NCBI GenBank assembly: GCA_023213395.1 | Contig: CM041465.1 | Location: 67,587,741 to 67,651,740 of the forward strand | DNA from: Cycas panzhihuaensis | Taxonomy: Eukaryota; Cycadophyta | Length of the DNA: 64,000 bases | Direction of reading: 5' to 3' | Part shown: piece after piece, positions 36,582-48,118 of the stretch | How the letters are laid out: each line of letters begins with the position of its first letter | Numbering within the stretch: the first letter of the stretch is position 1 | Translations under genes and position numbers: made by a program | The notes under the pieces: model-generated | Database searches by the model: none | What the model was told of the DNA's origin: nothing | Seen by the model: the letters and a program-made list of their open reading frames with translations, nothing else

Positions 36582-38080
36582 ATAACATAAAAAGAGCTTT
36601 ATCAGTACTATTTTCTATTGAAAAAGATTTTTACCTTTTTTATTTTCTTATTTCTAAAGTAGAAAATATGATAACATAGTAAAAAAACATATTAATACAG
36701 TGTAAGACATGATTTCATAATAAAAAATGTGATTTCCTAAAATCAGTCCTAATTCTTATAATCACATTTATGCTTTTCTTATATTTTTAGTACTATTATT
36801 ATATATTTGGCTTTGTATTATTTTGCTTTCCATAATAAAAAATAATTTAAAAATCATTTCTATGTAAAAACTCTCTGAATACCTAGCTTCTCAATATATC
36901 TCTCCTAAATTCTTTGTTTGGAGTTAATCTGGAGCCTGAATTGCCTATTTTCCACCTCTAATAGTCAAAACATGACTCTTGGAATCTCTGTTCTTTGACT
37001 CTCACCCATGAAAATGAAATCAAAATGTTTTTATTTTCTTATATAAAGGGTTCTCCTTTTGATTTTTGGTCAAATTTTTCCTTTTGATCTATTTGATCCC
37101 CTTAGGTTGATAGGTTTTAATTTTTGGTTTCTTCAATCATAATGGGTGTCTTTCTAATCCTAAATTTTGTCATTTTTCCCCATCAACAAAAGTCCCTTGT
37201 ATACTCTTAAAATTCAACCTATTGTTGATGATTTTCTTGGTTTCAAATGCAACAACTTTAGCTTATTCTCTCATTATTGAAAGCTCTTATTTGGGTCTAA
37301 GTTACTAACTACGAATGAGCCTATACTATGGTAGCCTTTTGCTCTGAAAACCTATATGTTAAAAAGTTAAAACTATGACAGAAGTCCACTTTGAAACATG
37401 ATTATTTATGAGCCTAAACTATGATAATTAAATTCTAAAAAGTCACCTACTAATGAGCCCAAACTATGGTAGTCTTAAACTCTAAAATGTCACCTATTAA
37501 TGAGCCCAAACTATGGTACTCCTAAGATTCAAAAAGTCACCTATTAATGAGCTTATAAACTATGGCATTCCATCTCATCTAGCTCAAAAAGTCACCTATT
37601 AATGAGCTTATAAATTATGATAGTTAATCTCACACTTTGAAAAAGGGATCCTACCTTTGAAGCATGGTTAATGAGGTAAAACTATGACCACTTGGTTCAA
37701 AATCCCATGTAATTTATGGGAATCCTTAGTAGTATCTTTGGTTTAGTGAATTATAAGCCCCATGCAGTTTATATCCACCTTTGATGATGTAATGGACTAA
37801 GTTGTAAGTCTTAGGTAGTTTATGAACATTCCTATCACAATTTATCCTTTAAGCCCTATTCATTTGATAAGCATTTTGGTAACACACTTTTATTACTATT
37901 GTAATAAAGTTAAGATTTATTTGGAGTAGCACCTTTTATATTTTTTCTGCCATATCCTTCTATCATCTATACATATATCATTTAATTCCTTTTACTACCA
38001 TTTCTTAGAGACTTTTATGTTTGACACATTGTCACCTTTTACCATCCTACTTTTATCTCAAAGTAGGAGATTCAAGTGTT
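36577..38080. other. Promoter side of the antisense gene and 3' spacer, copy 2
   Basis: No gene; homologous to 27460-28801. It holds the repeated GAGCCCAAACTATGG phrases at 37310-37620. Confidence 0.55.
37039..37047 (-). promoter_or_regulatory. TATA box of the antisense gene, copy 2
   Basis: Minus strand TTTATATAA in CCTTTATATAAGAAAA, conserved in position with copies 1 and 3. Confidence 0.55.
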
Positions 38081-38092
38081 AAAGGGGGCAAA
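38081..38092 (+). other. Polypurine tract, copy 2
   Basis: AAAGGGGGCAAA immediately before the TG of the LTR. Confidence 0.82.
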
Positions 38093-40229
38093 TGTTTCAC
38101 CAAAATCTAGACCTTGATTAACTCATATATTTTCATAAATTTTGTTATTTGATCATGGGTGTATATCTTATAAATGAAACTATATTTTGTGTTGATAAGA
38201 TGTAATGAGACATGTTCACTTGATTTTATATGATTTTAGTAAAATGTTATCATGGCTTTATAGAATCATTGATGTTTAGATAATGATAAGTATACTTTAT
38301 AGCTTTTATGTGCTGATGAATGAAACTATAGTATCAAAATCTTTCCCTACTCTATTCCAATCTAATTTTTCTTTGAAAAGCCTATTTGTTGTCATTTTTT
38401 CTCTTGATTCTTGTACTTTGGCTATTAATTTTTTTATATTTTTAGGCTTGTGTTTATTGTGTCACTTCTTTTAGGCTATTTTGTCTCTTTGATAAAGTCC
38501 TTTTTGATAATATTCTAAATATATTTTAAGTTTGTTTGTCAAACTTTTATCATCATTTTAATATTACCAAAAATATAACTAATTATATTTTTATATAGAA
38601 AGTTGCATTTTCTCATTCTACACAAAACATGGATGATCATGTTTTATATAGAAAATCTCAAATTTTACTATTATGCATGTAAGTTTTTTAGTTAAACACA
38701 CAAATTTGTCTCTATCTTTCATATGTTCTTACCTAGATTTCATGGTAACTCTTTCTTTCTCACCCAAAAACCCTTTAAACCCTTCAAAATTAATCAAAGA
38801 GTTTTGGTATTATCTTTTTGGCAAGTAAGGAGGTAGAAAAGAGAGAGAAATAAGAGGGAAAAAGCTTGGAATTCCTAAAACTTGAGTTGTTTTGGCTAAA
38901 ATCTATTTTCCAAAGGTTGGTTGAGTCATCCTATCATCTCTAAAGTCTTAATCCAAGCTCTAATACTTTCTTAATAAGTGTGGTAATACTTTTCTATAAT
39001 CTCTTTTTGGTTTATTAAAGGTTCTTTTGGCTTATATTGTGCCTAATTTATTTTTCTTTCTTCTTCTTGGTTGTGGCTTATTTGTTTTTGGTCTTGGTGG
39101 TTGTTTTTCTTAGAAATATCTAGACTAAAAGATTAGCCCTTTGTGAGGTTTATAGGAGTTACTTATTTAGATGAAAGTTCTTCCTCTCCTCAATATATAT
39201 AGTTTTTCTCCCCCTACCCTCCATAATAGTCTTAACTCTTTTAAAGATGATGTAGGTCTCCTACTGCTAGTTTTGGTGATACTTCTTTTGTTCTTTTCAA
39301 TATTTTCCTTTCTTGTTGCTTATTTCAATGGAAAATTTAGAGAAAGATTGGCCAAGAAGGGGAATGCTGCTATCTTAAGGCATACATATAGTTGAAAATT
39401 TAAGGAGTTCTTATGGTTTTGATATATATTTTTCATGATTCTCTTCTTTCTCCTCCTTCTTGTGAAAGATACTTTATCAGAAAAAAGTAAAAGGAATAAA
39501 CTTTCTATGATAATATCTATATTTTTATTTCTTAAGAGATAGGTCAAATTCATGCTTTTTATCATTACATGTTGTTAAAATTATCATAAATATTTCTATG
39601 GTCTTAGTCTCTTAAATTAATTGCATGCATAATGTTCATGATCGTTTGATAGATTTACACATGATATCTATTACAAGATGCTTTGATGAATTTTGAGTTT
39701 GCATATCAAGAATTCATCTTACATGTTATAGTTTTTTAGTTTATCTCCTTTATTTGAAATCTTTCTGCATTGAAATTTATAAAAAAAATTGTTGAGTGTC
39801 ATACATGCAAGTGGAAAGAACCTAAAATGAGCCTTATATCATCCCATGCTTCAACTTTTGGGTATGTATGAATGACTTCTTTTATAAATATTACTTTTTC
39901 ATTTGAAGTAAAAGCTTATTTGAAGTTCATGAAGATGGTTTTATCTTCATCTTAAGCAAGATTCTTAAAAAAAAAAAGAAAAAAAATTATATTCCATTCC
40001 TTCCTTTTATGTTGAATTTGAAGAGTAATTTACGTTTGATTCATTAGTCTCTTGGTTACCTTTGTAAGTGTATGATCTTGAGGTTGTTTGTTTTAACATT
40101 TTCTATAGTTGAATAAACCTAAGATATTAAAAAATATAATGAAAGAGGTAGCAATAAACTAGAAAATAAAACAAAAAATATTATCACTATAATCTTAAAT
40201 TTAGATCTCATTTATTGGATTATGTAGGC
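38093..40229 (+). repeat. Tat-family LTR, copy 2, first part
   Basis: Begins TGTTTCACCAAAATCTAG. It has a TATA-like CAATATATATAG near 39190. It is interrupted at TAGGC by the gag-only element and resumes at 44174. Joined length is about 2.36 kb, equal to the LTR of copy 1. Confidence 0.87.
40225..40229. repeat. Target-site duplication (TAGGC), left copy
   Basis: TAGGC, repeated exactly at 44169-44173 and present once at 30953-30957 in the uninterrupted LTR. Confidence 0.9.
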
Positions 40230-40529
40230 TAAAAGTGATGATGGAGATAGAGTAGAGTAGGCATATACAAGATTATTCAAATCATTTTGAATCCATTTTG
40301 TCAAAGTATAATAAATTTATAATGTAGGTGGTGTTGATGAACACTAGGGGTTTTAGGCCCTAAACTATATATTTGGGAGATAAGTGGGAGCCTATCTCAA
40401 CATCCAAATTTAAAATATAATAAATAATAAATAGTTTAAAATAAAATAATCTTACCTTATCTAAATAATAATTAGGGGTAGCTCACATGGTTCCAAGATA
40501 TTTGCATGTGATGAACATTAATTGTAACA
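40230..40529 (-). repeat. Gag-only element 3' LTR
   Basis: 300 bp, starting TAAAAGTGATG (TG changed to TA) and ending AATTGTAACA. Confidence 0.88.
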
Positions 40530-40543
40530 TTCTCCCCTATAAT
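40530..40543 (-). other. Gag-only element polypurine tract
   Basis: Minus strand TTATAGGGGAGAA directly before the LTR. Confidence 0.75.
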
Positions 40544-40588
40544 GTCCATTGCATAAAACTCAAGCTTTTCTTTGAATTTATGGTACTT

Positions 40589-41242
40589 CTACTTTAGGAA
40601 AACTTTAAGAGAGAGATCTACTACTTGTTCTCTTACTTTATCACCATCTTGCATTATTGTCCTTGCGATATAGTTCTCTTCAATAATGTGTGGTTCAAGT
40701 GGTTTCTGAGCTTGTCTTAGTAGAATGAGGTTGACTTGAGTAGGTGTGGCTACATTAAGATCTTTGTCTTCTTTATCTTTTACCTTATTGGAGTCAATTA
40801 GGTTAATAGTACACACAATGTTATCAAATTCAATAATATGATCATCAATTTTATTGGAGTTATCAATGCTAATTAATACATCATTGTTAACTTTCTATAT
40901 CATCTGTTCCACATGTAAAATATTATCAATATAATTAGTTTCATCTTATTCTATAGTATCTCCCCCATTAACTAATTCTAAGGTGTCCCATACAATTTTA
41001 GACATGGTTATTTCACTTATACTAGAGAATATTGTGTCATCTAATGTATAAAAAATTAAGGCTAAGGCCTCATTATCCTTTCTCATATTTTCTTTAAAAT
41101 TTGGTTTATCTTCTAAGTAACCATCATTTACAAACTTCTAAAGATCATTTATAATAAAATATGATTTCGTTACTTTACTCTAAAGCTAAAAATAAGTTCC
41201 ATCAAATATGGGAAAGCTTATATTAGTAATATTCATTGCCAT
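40589..41242 (-). pseudogene. gag: Copia-type gag of the gag-only element
   Basis: Minus-strand start codon at 41242-41240 (MAMNITNISFPIFDGTYF). The FDGxxY block is typical of plant copia Gag, followed after stops by FVNDGYLEDKP. Then come EALALIFYTLDDTIFSSISE and KIVWDTLELV near 41000, the AL-I and EAWDxLE blocks of the UBN2 domain. The last open part (40816-40589) is Lys/Asp-rich with no CCHC knuckle. The stop is 45-60 bases from the polypurine tract, so no room remains for pol. Confidence 0.8.
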
Positions 41243-41389
41243 TGTAAAAGACTTTAATGCATAATCTAAAAAGTATGGTCTTAATAAATAAATAAGAATC
41301 TTTTTAACCTCAAATAAATAACTTAAAAAATACAATAAAATTCTTCTCACATGAACTTGTAAGGAAGTTAACTTGATAATAAAATGAAA

Positions 41390-41462
<73 letters not shown>

Positions 41463-43853
41463 TTTGAAATCAATGTCAAATGAGTGCACCCCTTTGAAAT
41501 GAAGTAAATATAAATCAATATTTTTTCTAAAATGATATAATATTAGCCTTAGGACAATGAATAAATTGAAATATAATAATCTCTTTTCAAATGAAATCAA
41601 ATCAATGAGATTCCTTCTTAACATATAAAAGAAGGTAACTAGGTATTAAAAATGAAGTCTATCTCTTTAAAATGAACTCAATATAATATTAAACACCTTT
41701 TTTAATGAAATATATAATGAAACAACCAAAGTTTTAATATAACTTAAATAATCTCTAAAAAGAAATAAAATACTTTTTTAATGGTCTTATGCAAAGGATG
41801 AAATCTAAATGCATCTTTAAATACAATAAGAGGAACCTTGATAGATGTTTTAAAATAAATTTTAATAAAGAGCTAAAAAGATCAAAATGAGCCTACTATG
41901 TGTTTCACTATATAAATAAATAAAATAAAACTAAATGAGCAATGAATATACTTTTATATGAGCCCCTTTTAAGCTACAAAAGGATGTAAAGTATGCTTTG
42001 AATATAGCCTTAAAATATGCACTTTTATTTGACCTTGAATGCACTTTAAAAGTATCTTTTAGAAAAGTAAATTAGCTCAAAAATAAGTGAAATAAGCTTG
42101 AAATGAGCTTACACTTAAAATAAATGAACCATAGAATGTAATAACAACTTTAAAAATAAAGGTATTAAGAGTTAGAGAGCATTGGTTTAAAAATTTTGGT
42201 TCCAAAAGTCTCTTTCTTCTTCAAGAGGCTAAAATATGGCTAAAACTATAAAACATCAATTATGAGATCATAAAATTACGTAAAAATAATCAAAGATGGA
42301 TTAGCAATCCAATAATATATATAAGCTAAGAAAGAATCAATAATTAGTTTAGAATAGCTAAAAAATGATCAAACTAAGGTCAACTAAGAGAGATAATTTT
42401 ACTAGCCTCAAAACCCTACAAAACAGTTTCAAATCTTGATAAAAACCATTTTAATATATACATCTTCAAAATACCTTTCTAATAGATTTATCTATTCAAG
42501 AAATAGACTCCTAGATCAAATTTTATATTAAAAAACTATACAAGGACCTCTTTAAGGAAAAAAATTGAATTAGAAATTAAATTAGAAAGGGGGGTATGGA
42601 CTTGAAAAAATATTAAAAATTTTAAATTTTTTAAAATTTTAAATTATGAAATATGCCCTAGTAGGTTCTCAAATACATCCTCAAATCTGAAAAATAAGGT
42701 CATATAGGGCCTCAACAGGACCACTGACTAAAGTTAAAGTGGGGATACATTTTTAAAACAATGTGAAATATAACTTAATGTTTTAAAATAAAAAATTATT
42801 AAAAATAGTTTAATAAAATTTGAAGTCTTTCCTTTTAAAACTAGACCACAATTATGTAGGGCAAAATAAAAGCACTTATTAGGGCTCACTAGGGGCTAAC
42901 ACTCAGATTTAAAAGATTATACAATCAAATTAAATTAAATTTAAACTATACAAAAAATAAAAATAAAAATCAAATAATTTTTTTAACATAATTTTAATAT
43001 AAAACCTGCATATATATCTATACACATACGGAAACTTCATGAATCTTGATCAACTTATAGAGACCATAGATCACTATGAAATTTCAAGGGTAGCTAGATC
43101 TAATATTTGGCTTGGTTCTTGTTAAGTTTTGTCAGAAATAAAGACCCACAATCTTAGAACAAAGTAGAAGAAGTCAAGTAGGCCAATGAGAGTAGATAGA
43201 GGTAGAATGATCAATCTAATCAATCAAATGGACCACTCAAGAATCCTAAAAGTCATACTATCTTAGGTGCAAGGGTTGGGCACCGTAATTTATTAAAAAA
43301 ATTGAGAAAAAATAATGAAAATTGTCTTAAATAAGAGAAAATATCGATGGGCAGTGAGTTTTCTATAAATCTATGGAGTGACTTAACTTTTGAGAGAGAT
43401 TTCTTTTTAATCAATTAATAAAAATACTTATTGTCTTCTATGCTATAAACTAGACTCAAAGAAGAATGTAACAAGTAGTCATCTATAGTAATTTTGATTG
43501 CCCGTTAATGCACAATAATCTATTAAAGATTAAGTTATCTCAACCTAAAACTTTAAAAAAATGATGAAAAAATAATAAAAAATCTTCAAAAAACTTGGAA
43601 AAACTACTCTAGATGATGATAGGGCTGAGTATGATTTAGAATCCTACAAAAAACTAGTTAGATTTGAAAATCGTAGAGCTCTAATAAGCCATGTAACAAT
43701 GGGGGTATACCAATGTTAAACAAATATGCAACAAAAAAATATTTAATAAATTTGATTCAAAACCATATAACTATATGAATAAGCTTAATGTATATCAAAT
43801 AATATAAAATACTTATTAAATATGATCATTGGAAATCCAAACCTCACTCATTA
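41243..43853 (-). other. Long leader of the gag-only element, with TATC/TA microsatellite
   Basis: No gene. (TATC)n at 41391-41420 followed by (AT)n to 41461. Many GAAATAAG and AAAATGAG words. Similar to 14128-16081. Confidence 0.6.
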
Positions 43854-43865
43854 GCTTTGATACTA
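43854..43865 (-). other. Gag-only element primer-binding site
   Basis: Minus strand TAGTATCAAAGC, two changes from TGGTATCAGAGC, two bases from the LTR. Confidence 0.75.
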
Positions 43866-43867
43866 AT

Positions 43868-44168
43868 TGAAAGTGCTAATGGAGATAGAGCGGAGTGGGC
43901 ATACATAAGATTGTTCAAATTATTTTCAATCCATTTTGTCAAAGTGTAACAAATTTATAATGTAGGTGGTGTTGATCAACACTGGGGGTTTTAAGCCTCA
44001 AAATATATATTTGAGAGGCAGATATGTGCCTACCTCAACCTCTAAATTTAAAATATAATAAAATAATGAATAACTTAAAATAAAATAATCTTACCTTATC
44101 CAAATGATGACAAGAGGTGGCTCATATAGTCCCAAGATATTTGTATGTAATGAGCATTAATTCCAACA
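43868..44168 (-). repeat. Gag-only element 5' LTR
   Basis: 301 bp, TGAAAGTGCTAATGG...AATTCCAACA. Confidence 0.88.
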
Positions 44169-44173
44169 TAGGC
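44169..44173. repeat. Target-site duplication (TAGGC), right copy
   Basis: Exact match of 40225-40229. Confidence 0.9.
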
Positions 44174-44398
44174 CAGCATATTCTTTTTCTAGGTGTCATC
44201 CATGTATCCTGGCCTCTTTCAAATCATCTTCAGCCATATAACACATAATATATCCAAGTAGAGACTCCTCCTTAGGAGCTAGACAAAGTTGATTCTAGGG
44301 TATCTATATGTTGATTAATCTCTCAATATTCACTAGAAACATAGAAAACATAAAATTATAGAGGTAATTAACCTAGAATAATTCCTAAAAAACCATCT
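44174..44398 (+). repeat. Tat-family LTR, copy 2, end
   Basis: Continues the LTR of copy 2; aligned with 30958-31174 of copy 1. Both share sequence up to ACCAT, after which they differ. Confidence 0.8.
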
Positions 44399-44967
44399 TG
44401 TTAGATATGTGACAATAATTATGAGAAGTCTTTAATTATTTAAGATCTATTTTAATGCAATTTCCCCTCTAACTTTTCTTGGGGGTGTGGGGGGGCTTAC
44501 TACCCCGCTACTGTCGCTAGGGGGTCTAGGGGGGTTCAAATTATAAAGGGAAGTCTAGGTTGTTCATAAAAAAGACCTAGATCTAATGGCTATGATTGAT
44601 GTATCTTTCTTGTAACCTATTTTTAGGATAATTATATCACATTGTATTGTATTACATCATATTAAGAGTAGATGGCTGTTGATTATTGGTGCTATGACAA
44701 TTCTACAGAAACTACATATATAATATTTCATTCTTGACTAATAAAGATTGATACCTTTTTTATGTGGATGTTTCCCTAGCACTCTGCTAGGGTTTCACCA
44801 CATTAAAATCTATGTACTAGGTAATGTGTATGTTTTCCTATGTATGTTGAATAATCTTTAGCTTTACATACTTGCATTTATTACAGTTTTGGATCCTTAT
44901 TATTATTGTAAAATAATTAGATCTTGGTGATTATTTTTAGTTATTTAGACTAGGCTTTCTCAAAACA
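44399..44967. repeat. Inverted copy of the solo LTR
   Basis: 569-bp reverse complement relative of 35929-36576: it reads TGTTAGATATGTGAC at the left and ends CTCAAAACA. Shared blocks include GTTTCCCTAGCACTCTG near 44769. No clean target duplication (CATCT left, TCTTT right). It may be a 3' LTR with internal DNA to its right. Contains a G-rich patch at 44483-44535. Confidence 0.7.
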
Positions 44968-45184
44968 TCTTTTTGGAAACTATACAGGGGAGTTACCTTT
45001 TATTTTTTATTGGTCATATGCTTTTAAACAAGGGAAATAACACCTTCATCTCAAGCAAGAAGGTCATTAAGGCTTCAAGTTTTTTCACTAGACTTTGAAC
45101 ATCAACATGAGAATCTTACTCAAGAAATTTCATCTACTTATGAGCATCCATTTGATTAATAAGCTTATGATACCTATGTGTATC
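44968..45184. other. Unassigned 0.2 kb
   Basis: The minus strand has a short protein-like stretch with VQSLVKKLEALMTFLLEMK near 45040-45100, broken by stops. It could be internal DNA belonging to the LTR at 44399. Not recognised. 45180-45184 (GTATC) is the left target duplication of the next element (right copy ATATC, 61958-61962). Confidence 0.35.
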
Positions 45185-47951
45185 TATTTCCCAGCTACCG
45201 GGAATAGATACGGATAGGTTGACTCAGGTAGGCTCAGGTATGCTTCTTCCTTTTCACTTGTACTATTTCTTTGGAAAGGTTGGCAGAAGTGTTGCCTCAT
45301 TGTATGACTGCTTGCTTCATTTGTATGATCACTCTGCATTTGTTGCCTAGTCATACTTCTTGTCATATTGTGAGCCTATGATGACCTAGCGAGACCTACC
45401 TTTCTGCAAGGTAGGCATCCCCATGGCACTCTACGACCCTTCGCGTTGTCTCCACACTGCCTCGAGCTTCATTTGATTTGTATGACCTATTCATGCCTTG
45501 ATATAGAGCTCTTAGCACCTCATCTTTGAGAACTTTAGCCATTGATGCTCTTCTTTCCTTTATCCACATGCATTCTGGATTGTCTTAGCCACCTAGATAG
45601 GAGGGCCAGCCCCTCCCAGACCTACCACATCACCTCCCAAGGCTCCCAGAATCTAGATTTTTGTCATTTTGGATTTACGGTCTCAGCATCAGTAAACTTA
45701 AGCGGTCTGCGAAGTTTACTACAAGTGTTGTTGTCGGTTATTTTAAAGCTATGTGGAAATTCTCACATTTCCCATGGATTCGCCGCGTGGCCTCGTGTCC
45801 ACTTGAGCCTTATTCACATCATATTCCCTCATTTAGGGCTAAGATGGGTATAAATCCCAAAACCCTCATCATTTTACCACTCTTAGATCATTTTTGGCTC
45901 TTCAACACAACTGCTTCCTGTTGCAATTTCTATTGCTCCTCTCTTCCTTCTACAGGTGCATTTGCAAGCTTGCATTTCCTGTAACTCTAGGCCAGGATCC
46001 ACCTGCAACAACCTTCTTCTACGGTGAGAAGCTTCCCTCCGGGCATATCAAGCAAGTTTTTTGTGTTGTTCTTCTCCAACTCACCCAACAAGTATTACTT
46101 TCAGCTATCTCTTGGGATATCTCCTATAAAACCCTTGCAGGAGTCCTCTTTTCCACTGGTTGTAGGGGCGGACCTACCCTATATCAGCCCAATAGGTCCT
46201 CTAAACCCATTTCTCAAGATTTATGGTATGTTATCTCTATGTTAGACACATTTCTTGACTTGTTTACTTGCTTTCTTCAGGTTTGATTGTAGCAAAGTTT
46301 GTTTTTATTGAGTTTGGCTTATTGCTTCCAGGTTTTCACCTCCCCTCTGTTAGTTCTCCTTAAGGGAGTAGTAGGAGAAGAACTGCAAAGGTTGGGTGAA
46401 GAGAGTAAGGTGGGGCAGCCCCCCACTTAGTCATACTCTCCAAGGGCAATCCCCTTCCCACATTTTCTTATCTTACTCCATGCTCCTCTTGGGTTAATTA
46501 GGAGTTGGTGAGCCTTAGGCCTACGCTGGATTATCAATGTATGCAGCCCCTTGCTGCGTTGATTCTAGGGTTGTGTGCCTCTTATTTAGACCCCATGTAG
46601 TGTCCCTAATATTATTAGGTATCCCTTGAAAACATTTGCAAGGGTTTGTACACCGGATTGCTGTCCATAACAACTCTGCACCTTGGACATTTCCCCAATG
46701 CTTTGTCACTTTTATCCTTGTATTTCTTGGTTGTCATTAGTTGTCTTTTACCCTCATCTTGTTGTATTAAAGAGTTGTGTGGAGAACCCAGCAGAGGGTT
46801 AGCCATCCTGAGGCTTCCCTTCACTCCGTCTTGCTTGATGTACATGCTTGCTTGAGAGAGGATCTTGGAGCTTTTTGCAACAGTTGTTTTCCTAACATTT
46901 TAACACATACATTACACATATACTTGCATATATATAGTTTTTCTTTTGTAGCCCCTTCTTGGAAGGGATAAGCCCTTGTATGTGCAGGTTGGTGTGGTGC
47001 TTTCTTGCAAAGGTATAAAGCATCTAGATCCGGGTAAGATCTACTATCTTTTCCCTTTACTTTTTCTTTCTTTCATTCTGCTTTCTTTTCACAAAGGGGA
47101 ATGTAAGTAAGCCCCCATCGTTCACGTCAAACTTGGTTACACATCCACCGATTGGCGTAAGGACATGCGTTGCATATGGGTGAGGTCTCTTGTCGGCCGC
47201 TACACCTCTCAGGTATGCACATCATTCTTTCAACCACCCCCATTTCCCTTTTCACTTTTATTTGGAATCTATGTTCTAGCTAAGTAGGTCACATAAAAGT
47301 AAAAGGGTGAATGGTATTGTCTATTTGCACTTGTATGCTTGCATGTCATATGCTTAACTCATATAGGAAAAGGACGTTATAGGAAACCCCCTCTTCCCCT
47401 TCCTTTTCCTACTAAACCTAACATACCCTTTTGGTTCATTCCATTAGGTATCGCTTACTTGCATGTGTAACACTTGCCCCCTTTTCCTTTTTCATTTGTT
47501 TCTTGAATCATTAAAGGAAATTTTGGATTGAGTGTTTGCCTTTCTCTCTCTTTCTTCCCCACCTCTTGGTCCTATTTACTTGACTAAATAACCAAGAGAA
47601 ACCCAGTTATATCGTAGGCTTTCACTTAATTTATCCATGTATGTTTCCCTCCATCATAGGGAAACCTTTGAGGATTCCTCTTCTTCCTTTCTGGCCATCC
47701 AAGGGTGGGAGGATCTTCCTCTCGAGTCTATCTAGGCTACCCCCTCCTTTGTATGCTCTCTCTCTTTCCTGGATTAAGGGCCACTTCAACGTAGTTGGGT
47801 ATCATCCACAGGTCCTGAACTCGCGCTCTGGTGTATGAGGCACCCTGCGTGGTACTTTCTTTACTTGTAGGTTTCACCCACCCCTTTGATATCATCATGG
47901 ACCATCATTACTCCTATCGAACATAGTGATTATCCCGTAGATGCACATCCA
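45185..47951 (+). repeat. 5' LTR of the complete Tat element
   Basis: 2767 bp, TATTTCCCAGC (TG changed to TA) to GCACATCCA. TATA box TATAAAT at 45849-45855, conserved at 59869-59875. Several open frames of 60-130 codons occur inside both LTRs but show no family motif and shift between copies; I do not call them genes. Confidence 0.9.
45849..45855 (+). promoter_or_regulatory. LTR promoter TATA box
   Basis: GGGTATAAATCCCAAAACC, conserved in the 3' LTR. Likely drives the gag-pol transcript, which would start about 30 bases downstream. Confidence 0.6.
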
Positions 47952-47952
47952 C

Positions 47953-47970
47953 TGGCGACCATACTGGGGA
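47953..47970 (+). other. Primer-binding site of the complete Tat element
   Basis: TGGCGACCATACTGGGGA one base after the LTR. The TGGCG...GGGGA form is unlike the initiator-Met site used by the other elements here. It resembles sites reported for Tat/Ogre elements (a tRNA-Arg type is my inference). Confidence 0.75.
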
Positions 47971-48118
47971 CTTGCCAGTAAGGGAGCTAGTTCCTATCCC
48001 TTCCTGTTAGTACTATTACCTTTTAGTGGTCTCTTCTATTTCGTCTCTTTTTTGTTGGGCAGCCTCCAATACATACTTTGCATCTTTTCCTCTCTTCTAA
48101 CGTGTTGGCAAGTTTTGT

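Larger units (their letters stand above)
40230..44168 (-). mobile_element. Complete non-autonomous gag-only LTR retroelement
   Basis: 3939 bp, LTRs of 300 and 301 bp differing at about 15% of positions, perfect TAGGC duplication. It has a primer site at 43854-43865 and a polypurine tract at 40530-40543 (minus strand). The only coding region is a copia-type gag next to the 3' LTR; no protease, integrase, RT or RNase H motif was found. This is the plan described for TR-GAG elements. The leader of about 2.6 kb is longer than the gag. It would need enzymes from an autonomous copia element. Confidence 0.87.
31175..44398 (+). mobile_element. Tat-type element, copy 2 (starts inside integrase)
   Basis: Directly abuts the LTR of copy 1 and begins in the ANGQVE region of integrase. 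It contains the integrase end, aRNH, antisense gene, polypurine tract and an LTR interrupted by the gag-only element at 40230-44168. A solo LTR (35929-36576) lies at the start end of the antisense gene. The arrangement internal-LTR-partial internal-LTR suggests a tandem made by recombination and then a deletion. Confidence 0.82.

Noticed and set aside
45542-46286. Several overlapping open frames of 73-130 codons in the LTR
   Set aside because: They lie within the LTR, are truncated or shifted in the other LTR, and carry no known motif.
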